NCBI GenBank assembly: GCA_009733575.1
Contig: ML769383.1
Span: 992,001-1,056,000, forward strand
Reading direction: 5' to 3'
DNA from: Gymnopus androsaceus JB14
Taxonomy: Eukaryota > Basidiomycota > Agaricomycetes > Agaricales > Omphalotaceae
DNA length: 64,000 bases
Every line of letters starts with the position of its first letter. Positions within the stretch are counted from its first letter, which is position 1. The position numbers were made by a program, and so were the translations under genes. Below the pieces are notes generated by a model, which was given only the letters and a program-made list of their open reading frames with translations, made no database searches and was not told where the DNA came from. Below are positions 20,772 to 34,157 of the stretch, piece by piece.

Positions 20772-22606
20772 ATGTTTAGCTCCTGGTCGAGGACCCTTTT
20801 AACCACCCTTCTGACCTCGTGTGCCCTTGCTCGGTTGGTCCAAGCTAAATCTGTGCCACAGCAGCTTCAGAAACGCGCTCAATGTGCCGCAACGTTGACA
20901 GTTGCGGAGGTGAGACGAGTGATTCCTTTAAAGCTCCCCCCCTCTTCTGATACCATGGATGTACTACTTACAAGGGCGTCGCGAATGTCATGCAATCAAC
21001 CTATTGGGACTCCTTCCTGGGCGAATACAGCGGTGGCTCTCTGTGGACTGATGCAGTGGGTCTCTCCATGGAAATACTAACGCAAATCATTATTGACTTA
21101 TCTCCTCAGAACGCGTTGGAAGATTTACACAATCTGATGCTCGGCGCGGACATAAACACCTGGTCTTCAGTCGCCGATGACTCCTACATTGGCCGGCTTG
21201 CATCTCTCGAACTTTCCTCTGGAGAGTGGGAAATACTGCTGGATGGCTCAAACGACGATGCTCAGGTATATTGGTATATTTTACTTTATTTTCAACTAAC
21301 CCTCGCTTAGTGGGTGATTCTGGCATTATGGAAAATCGCGGATTACAAAACTGCAAGGGGAGACAATGCTGATGCGTATCTGGTGCGTGCTATATAATGC
21401 TTTTTTTTTTTTGCTTTCACAGCAACTAGAATTCACATAGAATGCTGCTGCCTCGATATATGACTATGTAACAACGCAGTGGGACGATACCTGCGGAGGC
21501 GGTGTTTGGTGGTCTACGGCAAAAACCTACAAGAACGCAATAACGAATGAGCTCTTCCTGTACACTTCTGCTGACGGGTACTTGAGGGGTGGAGGGCAGA
21601 CCTATCTTGACAATGCAAACAATGTACGAAGCAAAACCTCTCCTTCGATCAAGCCTAACCCACAATCTTCTTTAGGTTTGGAATTGGTGTGAGCACTGCT
21701 TCGACCTATCTGTCCTTGAGACACGCGCATAACATACTGTATCCAGTGTATAACTCGGGAATGAGAAACTCACAGGGATTGTTCAACGACGGGCTAGTGC
21801 AAGGGACTTGTGTCAACAACGGGGAGGTAAGATTCCGTTCACATGCTTTCTCGACCAGATTCCCTGAATGTATCGTTTAATTTACAGACCACCTGGATAT
21901 ATAACCAGGTTAGCATTCCCATTTTTCCTTTACACGAGCACTCAGATGATTACAGGGAGTCATCGCATCTGGTTTGGCTGCTCTTTACGCTGCCGGAGGA
22001 AGTTCGAACACTACCCTCCTTAATCAAGCGGAAATAACGTTGGATGCGACGATTAGTTTGTTGACCGAAGATGATATTCTTAAGGAGTCTTGCGATGATG
22101 CAGCAGCCGGAGGAACAGTCAGTCAAGTCGTATAATCGAAGGCATTGCGCTAATCCATATAAAAAGACTTGTGATTCTGACCAACAAATTTTCAAGGTGA
22201 GAATGCGTCTATCTGGGTCTGTGATACATATTTAACTCTCCATTTGACACAGGGAATCTGGACCAAGCATGTGCAGTACTATCTGGACATGGCCAACGAC
22301 GCTACTCGTACAGCTAAATACAGCCCTTTTCTCGGTTCACAAGAATCTGCTGTCTTTCATTATGGCACGGATTCAGCAGATGTCGTAGGGTTAGTTTGTC
22401 TCCTCTTAACAGACTTGAATATGGCACACTAATGGATCTGTGTATATAGGTCTGTTTGGTACGCGCCAAATCAAGTACGTGCGACTCTTTTTCGAGTCCC
22501 AGTCCAATTTCTGAGACCTATATAGGGTGGTTCGATCTTTTCACCAATGTCCACCACAAGTGGGCTAGAAGCTCACATCGCTGCAGCCAAATATGGACCC
22601 TGCTAG
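20772..22606 (+). CDS. GH76 endo-alpha-1,6-mannanase-like protein, copy 2
   Basis: Paralogue of the preceding gene with the same exon order. Signal peptide region: FSSWSRTLLTTLLTSCALAR. Core: GVANVMQSTYWDSFLGEYSG, GSLWTDAV, EDLHNLMLGADINTW, NDDAQ followed after an intron by WVILALWKIADYK (catalytic Asp pair kept), NAAASIYDYVTTQWDDTCGG, GVWWSTAKTYKNAITNELFL, GMRNSQGLFNDGLV, GVIASGLAALYAAGG, LLTEDDILKESCDDAAAGGT, CDSDQQIFK, GIWTKHVQYYLDMANDATRT, AVFHYGTDSADVVG, SVWYAPNQ and a C-terminus ending AAAKYGPC. All motifs are intact, so both copies look functional. The segment corresponding to copy 1's FIGRAAVAGFSS is the most divergent part. No GPI signal. Confidence 0.92.
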
Positions 22607-22756
22607 GTCAACGATAATAAATTTGTCGCGTACGACCGAAGATGTGTACAGAGAAAAGCATGAATATGTGAAATAAAGTTATCCAGGACGAAGGCTATAG
22701 CAGTAATATTTGAAACGAAAATCATCATACATTATATGGGCAGGGGAGAGGGGAGA

Positions 22757-25700
22757 TTATGCAACAACTTGGTCATCGCCTGTATTGGCTCTCTCCCACC
22801 TATTTTGACCTGGATTGGGAGTAAGAGGCTCCTCGTCTTCCTGAATTGTTGCCTCGGAGGTCTTGTAGCGAATATCGGGCGCGTCATCAGGGTTCGTGCC
22901 ATTGAGAGCCCGCTCTAAAGCTACACAAGGCCGAATACGTGAATAAGAGACATTTATTGAACTTGTACAGCCCACTTGCCTTTCTCTCCCCGCTTCTTAA
23001 GCCGTAGCGACATAGCAGCTTGGAGAGAGTCAATATACGAGTCGTATTTCACGATCTCTGTTAATAAATACTGGGATTTCTTTTCCCAATTACTCATAGC
23101 TTTGACAGCATTACTTGTACGAGGTTGATACTGCAAATATAGTGTCAGGCGCAGCAAGTTGCAAAAGGGGAAACTCGAAATACCAAAGCAGACATAGGTT
23201 CCCTCAGTTCGTTATGTCTCTGCAAGTCTTTCTTCAGCGACTTGACGTGTTTCCGCAATGCCTCCAGCTGGGTCTCTTCGTCATGCAAACTAGCAACCGA
23301 CGGAGGCATGGGTGGTTTCCAGTCATTGATAGATATACGATCGTTCCAAGGGGACTGCCCAGCCCGAACGGTGGCTGCTCCTTCCCGCCAGTTGAATTTA
23401 CTGCGGGTACTCCTGCCGCTCCGCACACTTGTAGCGTCACTATCGCGTGTTGATTCACCATCGGATTGGGAACGCGAATGAGGATCTGGAACTCGATTCC
23501 AGCCGTACTCCATGTTGGAAACACCACCAGCCAAGGGCTCTTTACTTGTTCGAGCTGCCCAGTAATTACACGTGGACACCCACTCATTTACCAGTTCTTC
23601 AGTCCCAGCCTGGAAAAAGTATACACCGCCACTGGACAGTGTAAGGACCATACAATGAGGTCGTTGCCGGTTGTATCCTGGAGGGGGTAAAGCGTGTGCT
23701 AGAGAGTGCGAGAGTTGTACCAGACCGACAGAGTTGGCGTTGGACTGGGTGGCATTAGAAAAAACTACATTCACAAATGATGAATTCAACTCACCAGCCA
23801 ATTACCGCCACCAAAGACACCCGATCCGCCAGCACCATTCTCACCAAAGGTGAACATGTTTAACTCGCCCTTCTGTATGACGACAAATACATCCAGCCAA
23901 GCCTTGTCCTTGGATCGTTTGTTTGAAGACTCCCAATACTGCTTCCGACAAAGCATACCCTCCTTCGCCCAAGGGGCCCCCAGTAGTGCAAGCTCCTCAT
24001 CAGTGATACTTATGGTTGTACCTGTTGAGCCATCACTTTGCACACTACGGTCATCGTCTTCCTGTGTTTCACGAATGATCGTATGACTGAGATTGGATGC
24101 GAAACCAAGCGTCGGTGAAAGGAATGACGAGCTTGAGCCGTACATAGCCTGAAAGAAGGACGTATGAGTTCATTCTCGATTCAAAGCAAATGAATAACTT
24201 ACTTCATGGGTGGAGGTAGCAAAGCTCGGAGATGGACTAACACGTCCATCGATGCTGCTATTGCTACTATACGGACTAGCTCCTCCCTGCCCCATGATGG
24301 ATTGTATCCCGCGGATGCTGCCCCTCTTCAATGTCATCAGCCGGTCAGGCTGACCTCTTAGACTGCGGTTCCTTAGCATTGGCCCGCCGGGACTCAACGA
24401 AGACATCGACGTGCGGCTAGTGTTTAAAGGTTGCAGGATTTGCTGGCTCTTGATAGCATTGTACATTTCCTGCTGAGACCAACAATCAGTTATAACACGG
24501 ATATGACCACAAGCCACAATAACACACACCTTCAAGAGATTCTCCATATTAGCCTCCCAAACGCGCCCGTAAACAGGTGTAGAGGAAGTCGGGATGGAAT
24601 TTGTAGATGCTTTGAGGTCGCCTGCATTTTGAACACTGGGTGTACTGTCGTTCCCTATCGTAGGCGTCGTGGCTTGTGTCGTAGCAAGTGATAAAGCCGG
24701 CGAAGACAAGATCGTGTCTCTCGAGATGCTGTTCCAGCTCGTGATACTATCACTTCTTTTGGATCGAACGATAGTATCCATTCCTGACCCCTCTGATCCC
24801 GCTGCGGAGCCTTGACCGCTGCCAGTCGTAGGGAAGCTACGAAGACTTCCAGAGTCCTCGTAGACATCGGGTGATGATGCTTGCGGGGAATTGGAGTTAG
24901 AAGGAGGGTTGTAGCTGCATCTGAATGGCTGCCAGAGTGTTTCGGACGAATTGACTGCGCGACATGCGAGATGTAAGCTCCGCAACGTGGAGGTCGGTAT
25001 TGAGAAGGAGGAGAGAGTAGGCAACAGCGTGGACGAGATCTAGGGCAGATGTGTTAAACAGAAAGATCTAAGACAGTACTGGCGGACGCACTAGAACTGC
25101 CATACAAAGTACTAGGGTTGCACTCCCAATACCGTTGACTGAATTCCTCAAGAATACGATCGACCTGCTGTGTTTCAGCCTTCAGGTAAAGTTTGGTACA
25201 TAAACGTCTGGGTGAGCAACTCATCAGTCGGAGCTCCAGGTCGACAAATGTAGCGAGCGCACCTAAAGGCCATATCGAGTCTCAGCCCCGAGAAATCAAA
25301 GTTGACCATGTAATGATGTAGAGCCACTTTATTGATATGTCCACTGTGAGTGATAAATCAGTAACGAGCAGATGTGAAAGAAAAGCACGACGCACTTTCC
25401 ACCCAGCCATTCCGCAATCTTCTCTTTCCCCAAGAATTCTTCATCCTCGTTCCAGCACCGTGCAGCGAGCTCTTGACCCCTCACATCTGTGTCGGGTGTA
25501 TCTTCTCCAGCAGCGGTGTTACTACCAGCCCCACTAACTGTACTGCCTCGTCTTCCCGGAGAGTTTCTTGATGATGAAGAGTTCCTCGCGGGAGTAAGGT
25601 CGTTGACCGTTAAATCTTGCTGGGACACTAAGCCGAGAAACATGTTTAGTCGATGCTTGAACATTGAAATAAGGAGAAAGGTCATGATAGGACGTGTGGA

Positions 25701-27791
25701 GGGAGGTAAGGAACAGTCACAGCACTTACATATACGTCCATCATCAACCGCAACAACAGAAGGTATGAGCGATGGTTCTGAGCTTGACGCAGTTGACCGA
25801 TGAATCACACGGAGGCCACGAGCAGAACTTGCGCTCGGGGAATGCGGGGAAGGCAGGTTCCCATATGTCGATGACTCGGCAGGTCCACTTCTTGATCTGA
25901 GGGGACTGAGGCTCTGCCGGTTCATGCTGTTGCGCGCGGAAGCTGTGCCGCTGCCAGCAGCAGGTCCCGAAGAGGATCGCAGGGGAGTCTGAAGGGATGA
26001 ATTTCGAGGAAGTACAATCGGGTCTAGAGTAGACAACATAGTTGATACTCTTCGAGAGTTTGGTGAAGGAAGCGGGCTGGACTGTTCGTCTTCAACGTCT
26101 CCGTTTATTCGGAACGGTGGTTGTAACGTCACTGTAGGGGCCGAAAGGATCGATGATGTACGTTTCTTGTCACCTTCACGAGAAGATAAAATAGTACCGT
26201 CAGTGTTGGAATTCAAAAATGCTGCACGCCGAGCTGGGGTGGAAGGGTCCAGAAGGTCCAGGTTGGAACCAGTGATAGGGTCTAGTTGAGAAAGTTCACC
26301 TTTGAAGTCGGTCAAGATACCATTTAATGTGGTATCTGCGGTACCCTTCCTTATCAGTCTCTCGTCCTCCTCGTCCTCGCTGAAAGGGCTTCGAGGCTGT
26401 AGACGATCTGGTGTCCGAGGTGCACCCGTATTAACACCTGCAGCTGATGCTGAGATCAGTACCACTGACACTTGAACTACGACGTTTGCCTTTGACCGTT
26501 GCAAAGTCTGACGGTGAAGGAGGAATTCTGTCGACAAAGACCATGGACCGATCATCATCAAAATCCTGGACTGGGGAATCCAAGCCCATGATGGGAGGTA
26601 AAGGTTTGGAAGCCGAAGGTGAAGAGGGTCGTAGAGTAGAGGAGAAAACGTCGGCTATAGGGGAACCTGAGGAAGCGGCTCGAGCTGCGGGAATTACGGG
26701 AACAGGAGGGGGAGTGAAAGCTTCGTACAAAGGAGCGGAGGTACGTGAATTTGAAGGAGGGGTAGCGTCAGTTTTCTGAAAGGATAGTCAAGAGTCGTTC
26801 CTCAAAGTACAAGAACAAATCACATACAGATCGTTCCCTAACAGTGTTTTGACCTAGCATCCTGCCGAGAAAAGTACTGGCTTTCGATCTGACTGAGGAT
26901 TTCGGATGCTAAAGGGGGGAGAGTCTAAGATTAAGAATGTCTCGGAAGAAAGATACTTTGCACCTTTCCGGGAGAGCCATTGCCATTTGGACTGGCTAGA
27001 ATCCATTCTGAAGCGCCACTAACGTCGCCTGAATGTAAACGAGAAGCCTGAGGCGTAGCTGGGAACTGTGAGGGTAAAGGAGGAGGGGACTCTCTGCGCC
27101 TATCTCTTTGGAAATGAGAATTAACGACGCTCCCGCGTTCCTTTGCCTTTCGAAGAAGCGTGGCGAGGTCAGGACTGCTAGAAGTACCGGGAGAACGATA
27201 CATGGAACGTCGATTGATGTTGTTCCGGGTATTACTGTCGCTATCCTCGTCGTTGAAAAAATCATTCGACGATGCAGAAGGCGAGGGCATCTTTGCGCTG
27301 GATGGTCCAGCAATTGGTGAGGGCGTAGGCGGTACAATTGTTGGCGTAGAAGGCTGAATTTTCCTGGAACTACTTGACGGCGGAGTGCGGTATCTGGGAT
27401 CGTATTTTGGAGATTTTGGCAATGGCACTGGAGAAGGACTTTCTACAACCCCAAGAGAATTAATATCCACTCCTTCTTTGAGCATAACCGTCCCTTGTCC
27501 CTGCAATGCCTGCTCAAAATCCAAATCTGTCCGCGAAATTCGCCGCTGAATTTCTCGTGGTTTTATTAAATCACCCGACCCTACAGGTTGAAGGCCTTCA
27601 GGGAAGGATGTCGGCGGCGAGGTAGCCGAAGAAACATTATTTGGTCGGAATATTTTCGCCAGTGTAGTGCAATCAGAGAGGTATGTAGAGGCGGGTTGTA
27701 GAGGCCCAGAGTAGTAGGTCGAAATTATAAAGTGAAAATTATAGGCCACATGCACAACAGAGTCAAAGTGCCTGACAGCCAAATTAGCCAC
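22757..27791 (-). CDS. Sec7-PH Arf guanine-nucleotide exchange factor (Syt1/Sec74-like)
   Basis: Activates Arf-type GTPases in vesicle traffic. A long Ser/Pro-rich N-terminus (for example TTLAKIFRPNNVSSATSP, SSNDFFNDEDSDSNTRNNIN) precedes the Sec7 domain: KEKIAEWLGGK, GHINKVALHHYMVNFDFSGL, RLDMAFRRLCTKLYLKAETQ (Glu at the 'glutamic finger' position), QVDRILEEFSQRYWECNP and AVAYSLLLLNTDLHVAELTS, which is the canonical LNTDLH helix. A PH domain follows: ELALLGAPWAKEGMLCRKQY, KAWLDVFVVIQKGELNMFTF, then RPHCMVLTLSSGGVYFFQAG, EELVNEWVSTCNYWAARTSK. A coiled coil (ETQLEALRKHVKSLKKDLQR) and a tail ending NTGDDQVVA close the protein. The order Sec7-PH-coil matches fungal Syt1/Sec74. The start at 27791 is uncertain: the first 30 residues do not look conserved and an unseen 5' exon is possible. 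Confidence 0.9.
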
Positions 27792-28162
27792 CAGTCCACT
27801 TTACTATTGACTGCAGATTCAGTGGTCATTCTGGCAGGTGGCTTTGGATAGTTATAATAATCTAACAGAAATAATTTCTACTACAGACTAGATAACAGTA
27901 TGCAGTCCTATTAGAACAGGAAGTGAGGAATAGAAAAGGAATGTGACATAGACGAGCAATGAAATCAAGAGCAGTGACTGGAAACAACAACAAAAAATCA
28001 TACTGATACAGTCTACAACAGTGTTCCTCGAACATAGCGAGACAAGAGGGAGCGGTAGGCAAAAGAATAAGGAATGGAAAGCTCAGATATTGCAAAAACA
28101 TAAACTAAACCCAAAACAACACACAAGACAGAGACGATCAGCTCACCCCGAATTGTTCAACA
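27792..28162. other. Intergenic between exchange factor and GATA gene
   Basis: About 370 bp with the promoter or 5' UTR of the exchange-factor gene and the 3' UTR of the GATA gene. No additional frame with motifs. Confidence 0.45.
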
Positions 28163-31100
28163 TCAGGTTGAATCTCCTCGCTTTGCACCTCCCTGAGCTC
28201 CACTAGCTCTTCTCTGTCTCTTCACCATCGTACTTCCACCTCCTGCTGTTGCGCCACCACTTCCTGCGGCCGCAACGCTAGCAGCACCTTGACCCATGCC
28301 CACCCTCCCTATCATCCCTCCGGTCGTTGAACTGGATTGCGATCTGGGTCTCGCACCTGAAGAAGCCAGCTTCGGTAATCCAGCATTCGACTTTCGGGAG
28401 CCAGAAGACGGAGCACCAGAGGCACGGTTCCTGCAGGAAGAGCCCAGTGAGCAGCGCAGAATGTAACTTCCGTCAACGAGACGTACCTCTTCTTGATCAC
28501 ATCTGTCTTGAGGGAGAGAGGGCGCACGACACCATGAAGTTTCTGGAGATAAAAAGCATCAAACCCAAATTACAAATTGAGCCCAGTGATTCACTCACAT
28601 AGAACAAACCGCATGCATTACCTGCGAGAATTAATCATCAGTGCTTGCGCGGAAACTAGAACGGAGAAAAACTCACAGAGCGGCTGTCCTTCGGGATCCC
28701 GTCTCCAAAGGGGTGTATTCGTTGTGCGGCAGTTGGTACACAGCGTCGGATTGTCCCCATCTTCCCCGCCAGACTTACTTCCTTTCCCGTCTTTGGAAAC
28801 GGAAACGGAATTCGTATCTAAATCCGGGGTACTACTTCCGCTCCGCAGAGACTCTCCAAGCCCATTTCTCCTGCGCTTGTCGTCTCCCTTGAGCGGAGCA
28901 TACTTTCGCCCAGTTGTGAACATTGAACCTGAGCCACCCTCAACTCCACTGGGAGGCGTGCTTGCACTCGAAGGTTCAGGGGAAGCACTGCTGCCTGGAC
29001 CTGTAGCAGGAGGCAACGCAGTAGACGTCGGTCCCCACCCATCACTTGAAGGACTCGCGTGGGTGTATACACCACCTGATCCCGCAAGTATCTGTGTAGG
29101 GTCAACATGCGTGAACGGACCATTAGGATTTGTTGTCCCAGTAGGTGAGTCTTCTAGCCCAGAGTACATCGAGCCAAGGCTTCCCATTAACGTGTAATCC
29201 ACCGCAGAACCTCCCGCACCCATCCCACCCAAACCGAGACCTCCGCCAGTCATATCATCAATCCCGTTGGCGGCGCTCAACCTCGCATACCCTTCTGCCA
29301 TGACCGCTGATGCAGTCGCTGCCGCCGGAGAGAGACCTGACCCTGCTCCACTGCTTGAAGATGCATGGTGAGAATGTCCGCCGTGAGCGTGATTAGGATG
29401 GTGAGAGTGATGTCCAGGTAGATCATTGGGCGGGCTACCGATATATGGCGAGCGTGGATGGCCTGCTGGTCCCGATATAGAAGACCGCGCAGAACCGAAT
29501 CTTGGACCAACAACCGATCCATCTTCAAACCCATCGTATCCTTCATATCCCTGCGTTTCAAAGCCGTTGGATCCTGCGCTGTTCGTAGGAGCACCAGTTT
29601 CCGTCATATGACGAGTTGTCGTCGTAGGAAGGGAAGAAAAGTTAAAGGTCGTTGTTGGAAAGGGACTGCCTGGACCAGAAACCCCTCCAGTACTTGAATG
29701 GTCGGCGCCATCACCAGAGCCCATATGATGGTGCCGGCTAGGGTGTTGGGGATGGTTATGAGAATGGGTTGGAGAAAGATGAGGACCAAACCGTGAACGA
29801 TGATGATGTGAATGTATATGTGAATGTGCAGGTAGCGATTGTGAGAAGCCTCCAGAATTTCCCATATTCATCTCTAGATCTGTTAAATCGCCTCGTAACA
29901 GTGACTCGGCATGTGGCGCGTCTGCACGCCTCTTCATACCAACTCCAACGTCAACTCCTATATTCATACCTGAACGAGGAGAAACAGTCGACCCATGAGG
30001 GCTGAGCGGCCTTCCATTGACTTGATGTCTCCCTCCTAGTGATGTTAGTCCGGGAAACATCGTCTCTTGAGACACTGTATGATCGAAACTTGTTTTCCGG
30101 ACATGACGAGGGAAGTCAAAGGGAGGAGGAGAATTACCGCGCGCGCCACCTGCGGAAAAAGAGCCTGCAGGACCATGGTTAAAAGATAGGCCAGAGGTGT
30201 TCAAACCCAGATTTATATGAGAGTTGGAAGAGTCATCGGTATGACGAGAAGATTGTGAAGGCATGTGAGGATGATGGCTAGACTGATGAGAGTGGGGATG
30301 GTGCATGGCGAAGGAGGGTAACGATGAAGGCGCGAATGACGGCGAGTGCAAACCAGCGAATTGATGATTGGGACGGTTGGCGTAACCATACCTCGAGTCA
30401 GTAAGGGGATCAAACGCTCCGCCGTCTTCATATATCGAACCCATACCCAGGCCCATACTTCCTGTCAAAGAGTTCATACCAGCAACAGGTGGGCTTCTCG
30501 TACGAGTTACTGACAAGCCAGACATGGACTTGGAAACTGTGTGCATGACATTCGGATTGGGCATTGAGCTTGACATCGCTGGGAAGTTCATATTCGAGCC
30601 CATGTTGACAACATCGAAGCCCATGGCATTGAGACCTGCAAAGGTGGAAGCAGAGCTAGTGGATTCGGGTGGTCTAGACCGGGAGCGTGATGTAGGTCTC
30701 CAGTCCATGGAAATACGTGAACGCGAACGGGATATTGCACGCCAGTCCATCGGTATTACTCTTGATCATGAGTCCATACATAAGTCAAGGTCGAAATGAC
30801 GCAAAAGCTTGCCACTTACTCGTCATTTGAAGCAGATTCTTCGTCTTGATTTGTTCCATCAAATCCGACGACTTTCACTCTATCCTTTCCTTTATCTTTC
30901 CTTCTTCCTCGCTCGCCAGCGATAGCTGTATCTTTTTCTTCCAGTTTGATAGGAGAAGTGGAGGTAGACGCTTCAGGCTGCTCGGGAAGTTTCCTTCCCG
31001 AGATTGACAAATGGTGAAGCTTTGGAGACGAGTCCAACTCTTTTGCTTTGCTCTTGGGACTGGATTCAATAGCGTCTCCTCTCTTCAGGGCCATGGCCAT

Positions 31101-31733
31101 CATCCGCCAAGTGATGTTTTCCATGCGCTGTTTATGTGGCAGGCCGGCTTTAGTTCTGGCATACATCTTCCACACTTGAGTCGCAAGAGGATCTTCTCTT
31201 GCGAGTTGAGCGGCTTCTGTATCCGTTACGGGGTCTATGGCAGAAGGATCCAAGCCCAAAATTTCGGGAGAGCCTGATAAACGAGGAGATGTGGTCTGTG
31301 AAACAGTGAAGAGATTGTCGGAAAATAGATCGGAAAATGCGGTCGATTTGGAATCTGTAGTAGGGGAAAGTGCGGGAGTGGATTCGTAGCGATAATTGGA
31401 AGGTCCTGAAACGGTTGGACCGGTAGAAATGGCTGCGGGGGACATCCAGAGCGAAGGGGGAAGAGCATGCGATGAATTCTTGGAATTCTTAGTCTGAACG
31501 CTCGAGGAAGAGTCTGAGCGCTGTAGAGAAGGTTTATGATACGATAATGGAGACTCTAACCAATGACCGTTGGCGCTGGGGTGTACCATAACGTCGATAT
31601 TGGGTAAATGCTGCCTTTGGGGCGGCGGGCCTAATACGCCATTCGCATCAAGTGCAGCGAAGACATTAGGGTTCAAAGGAGCAGAGAAGATATTCCCCCA
31701 GTCAGAGAATTGTTCTCCTGGCCGGGATTCCAT
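28163..31733 (-). CDS. GATA-type nitrogen regulator (AreA/Gat1-like)
   Basis: Transcription factor that in other fungi switches on genes for use of poor nitrogen sources. The N-terminus ([20 protein letters not shown]) is followed by the fungal DUF1752 motif, [20 protein letters not shown] then [15 protein letters not shown], which is typical of AreA/Gat1 proteins. A very long His/Ser/Gly-rich region follows (for example [14 protein letters not shown]), with a duplicated [24 protein letters not shown] element. A single GATA zinc finger lies near the C-terminus: [40 protein letters not shown], then KTDVIKKR. The Cys pattern is C-x2-C-x17-C-x2-C. The second Cys pair is encoded on a 23-nt exon (28599-28621). 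The tail is basic and ends AKRGDST. The start at 31733 sits just after an 'AG', so an upstream coding exon cannot be excluded. Confidence 0.92.
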
Positions 31734-34157
31734 GCTAGTTTGAGAGAAGGGGAAAATCAGCAAGGCATCTAAACAAAATTGGTTTTGTTGTGCAAACTGA
31801 CCAGAGGCAAGATGCTGCTGCTCAAGCTTGCGCGATCAGGATGTATTTCCGTCCCGCAAGTCACCGGTGTCGTAATCGGCCCTTCGGCCCCCTGACACCG
31901 GGGGCATTATTTCATAATTCCTTTTTCCCGCCAATTCAATGTTCATCTTTTTTTCCTCAGTTTCTCGTCAAGTCCAACTACATATGTATACTTTTCAGAT
32001 TTCTTTGCCCAAGTGACTCAAGCGACGTCGCGAGGGTCGCGGAATTTAAAGAGGCAAGGTCGGGAGGTTTGACTGTTTTAAGCAGGGTCGTCTGCAACAA
32101 GTTGAAGGTTTGGGCGTTGCGATCGAGGAGCCAAATTTCTTACTTCTTCCTGCCCATTGAAGGGTTTGCTTTAGATTCATCTTAGCTACCCGCGTTGCTC
32201 TTCAGGGGCGAGTCGAGTACCAGGATGGGCTAAGATCCAGCAGCACATAGCAGCTGACATTAGTTTCTCCAGTGATTGATCATTGAAATACTACTTTGCG
32301 GCAATGGCAACTGGGCGCCAATATACGTAACCCTGCAGAGTACATATCCGGTAAGTACTTAGATATTCATCAAATACGATTGGTGCGGTGGTCGGCGAAA
32401 CCATATTTGGCCTAAACACATCATCTCTTTGGGATCATCCATAAAACCAATGAAGAGTCCAGACCTTGAGTTGTTCTTCCAGATCATAACTTGAAATAGC
32501 TCGTCGCTGCGCATCAGCGATTCAGCATCATTCCTCCCGACATCTTCCGGCTAATAATCCTTGAGAAAGGTATACTAAATCAGGAGAAGCTTCCCATGTG
32601 CTAAGCTACTCGGGTACAATGTCAAAACCCTGACTATAGTCTCATTTATTCTATATAATCTTGGAAGACCAGAGTCGGAAAGTAGGAAGTTTCTCATCTT
32701 CAACGGATTGACGTAAATCAAGGTCAAAGCGTTGCATCGCTAGTATATTCACACCCATGATTTGCCCAAGATATGATAGTCATAATTTGGTGATAACGAT
32801 TGAATGAGGCTTATTCCCTATGCAGTCACCGAAGCTCGTTCCGGCGGCTATCACACACGCCATGGACACCGCTTCTGCCACTATATGCGCTATCTAACCA
32901 GTATGTATCTGTGATTGCTCGTGAGTCGTGATGGAAGTACTGACAAAGTATTCGAAACTAGATTCATCTTTTCTCTTGTTTTTCTATTAGATGCTATCCT
33001 CATGCTATCAATCTACACCGATGTGGTGGTGTTATCCATATATATTAGAATGTTATCTGTGAAGGAGCCAAATTCTTTACATCGTGACCCTCTCTTATCA
33101 CTTATCGCATTGACACGTTGAAGGCTTGGATTCACCTATATATAAGGTCACTCAGTCTAATCTCAACCTGAACTCCCTCCTATATGAGGTTTCCGAGGGG
33201 CTTGACTCCGCATCTCTCTCTCGCATAATCTAAAATCATCTCATTTCGTCGGTACCGGTCAACCATCTTCACACTCTCACCTCGACATATTTACCCATGT
33301 CACGTGTAGGCTCTCTCGGATGAAATCGAAGGCACGAACTTGGACTCCGACAAGAAAAAATTTGTCTGGAAATTTTACAAGTACACCCGGGTACATGCCA
33401 TTGGTTGGGAAGAGAAACTGGAGTTGATGCTAGGGACTCAAGAAGTCTAGAAGAGGGGGCATCAGAATAGAAGTAGGATGCAGAGGGACAATGCTGTCGA
33501 ATGGGAAGAGAGGTCTATAGGTCACCATTATTGTCTTTCTTTCTTCGGGAATGATTCTGATGAGAAGAAATCAAGTTGGAAATTTTTGTGGTGAGCTTGT
33601 GTCTCGTCGGAATATCTTTATTCATTGCGATTCCGTAGGACTGGTGTCTGAGGTCCTCAATCGATGGTTGATGAGCCGTTTGGACTTGAGAACTGCGTCG
33701 GGCCTCGAACGCGGACCAAAATTGCAAACGACTGAGATGAAGCGCTGGTAAAATTTAATCAGATTTTCAATCAGGAACACGTGGAATGGATATCTGAGCT
33801 CCGAGTACTTGAGGGCGGGCGGGTTGAAGCTTGAAACTTTGAGAAGAGGTGCGCATCACCCGAAGATACAAGAATCAATATGCATTGAGAGCTTCATCAA
33901 AAGAAGACTTGCTTTGACTTCGCGATTTCACGGAACATTCCGCGAAATTTAAGATAAATAATGATTAATAAAAGCTACAAGTAATGTCTTGAAGCGCATA
34001 ATCATTCGGTACACCACTGGACGTTGCACAACTTTATGTATATGCGAGTGCCCAGCTTTGCGCTATATAAGAGTTAGTTCTCTTTGAAGATTACAAAATT
34101 TTAACGTACTACGTTATTTTTCACCGAAATGTTGAAACTGAACGAAAATCGAACAGA
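31734..34157. promoter_or_regulatory. Long gene-free upstream region of the GATA regulator
   Basis: 2.4 kb without a supportable gene; all frames are short and motif-free. Two HGATAR-type sites lie close together, TGATAG at 32774-32779 and TGATAA at 32791-32796, about 1.05 kb upstream of the GATA start codon, plus AGATAA near 33952. Upstream regions of this size are common for regulators with complex control. The right end also holds the 3' UTR of the signal peptide peptidase gene. Confidence 0.4.

Larger units (their letters stand above)
18264..22606 (+). repeat. Tandem segmental duplication of a GH76 gene with its promoter
   Basis: Unit 1 begins near 18264 and unit 2 near 20548, a spacing of about 2.28 kb; the two start codons are 2.26 kb apart. 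Similarity covers about 240 bp of upstream sequence, all exons and the intron positions. Exons are nearly identical at the protein level, while introns have diverged in sequence and length, so the duplication is not very recent. Confidence 0.85.

Noticed and set aside
28577..29197. 206-codon plus-strand frame
   Set aside because: Lies antisense to the GATA regulator and mirrors its Ser/Pro/Gly-rich low-complexity region; no ATG start (begins with TTG) and no motif.
29800..29860. His-rich run in the GATA factor as a metal-binding domain
   Set aside because: It is part of a long low-complexity region with scattered His/Ser and no ordered ligand spacing.
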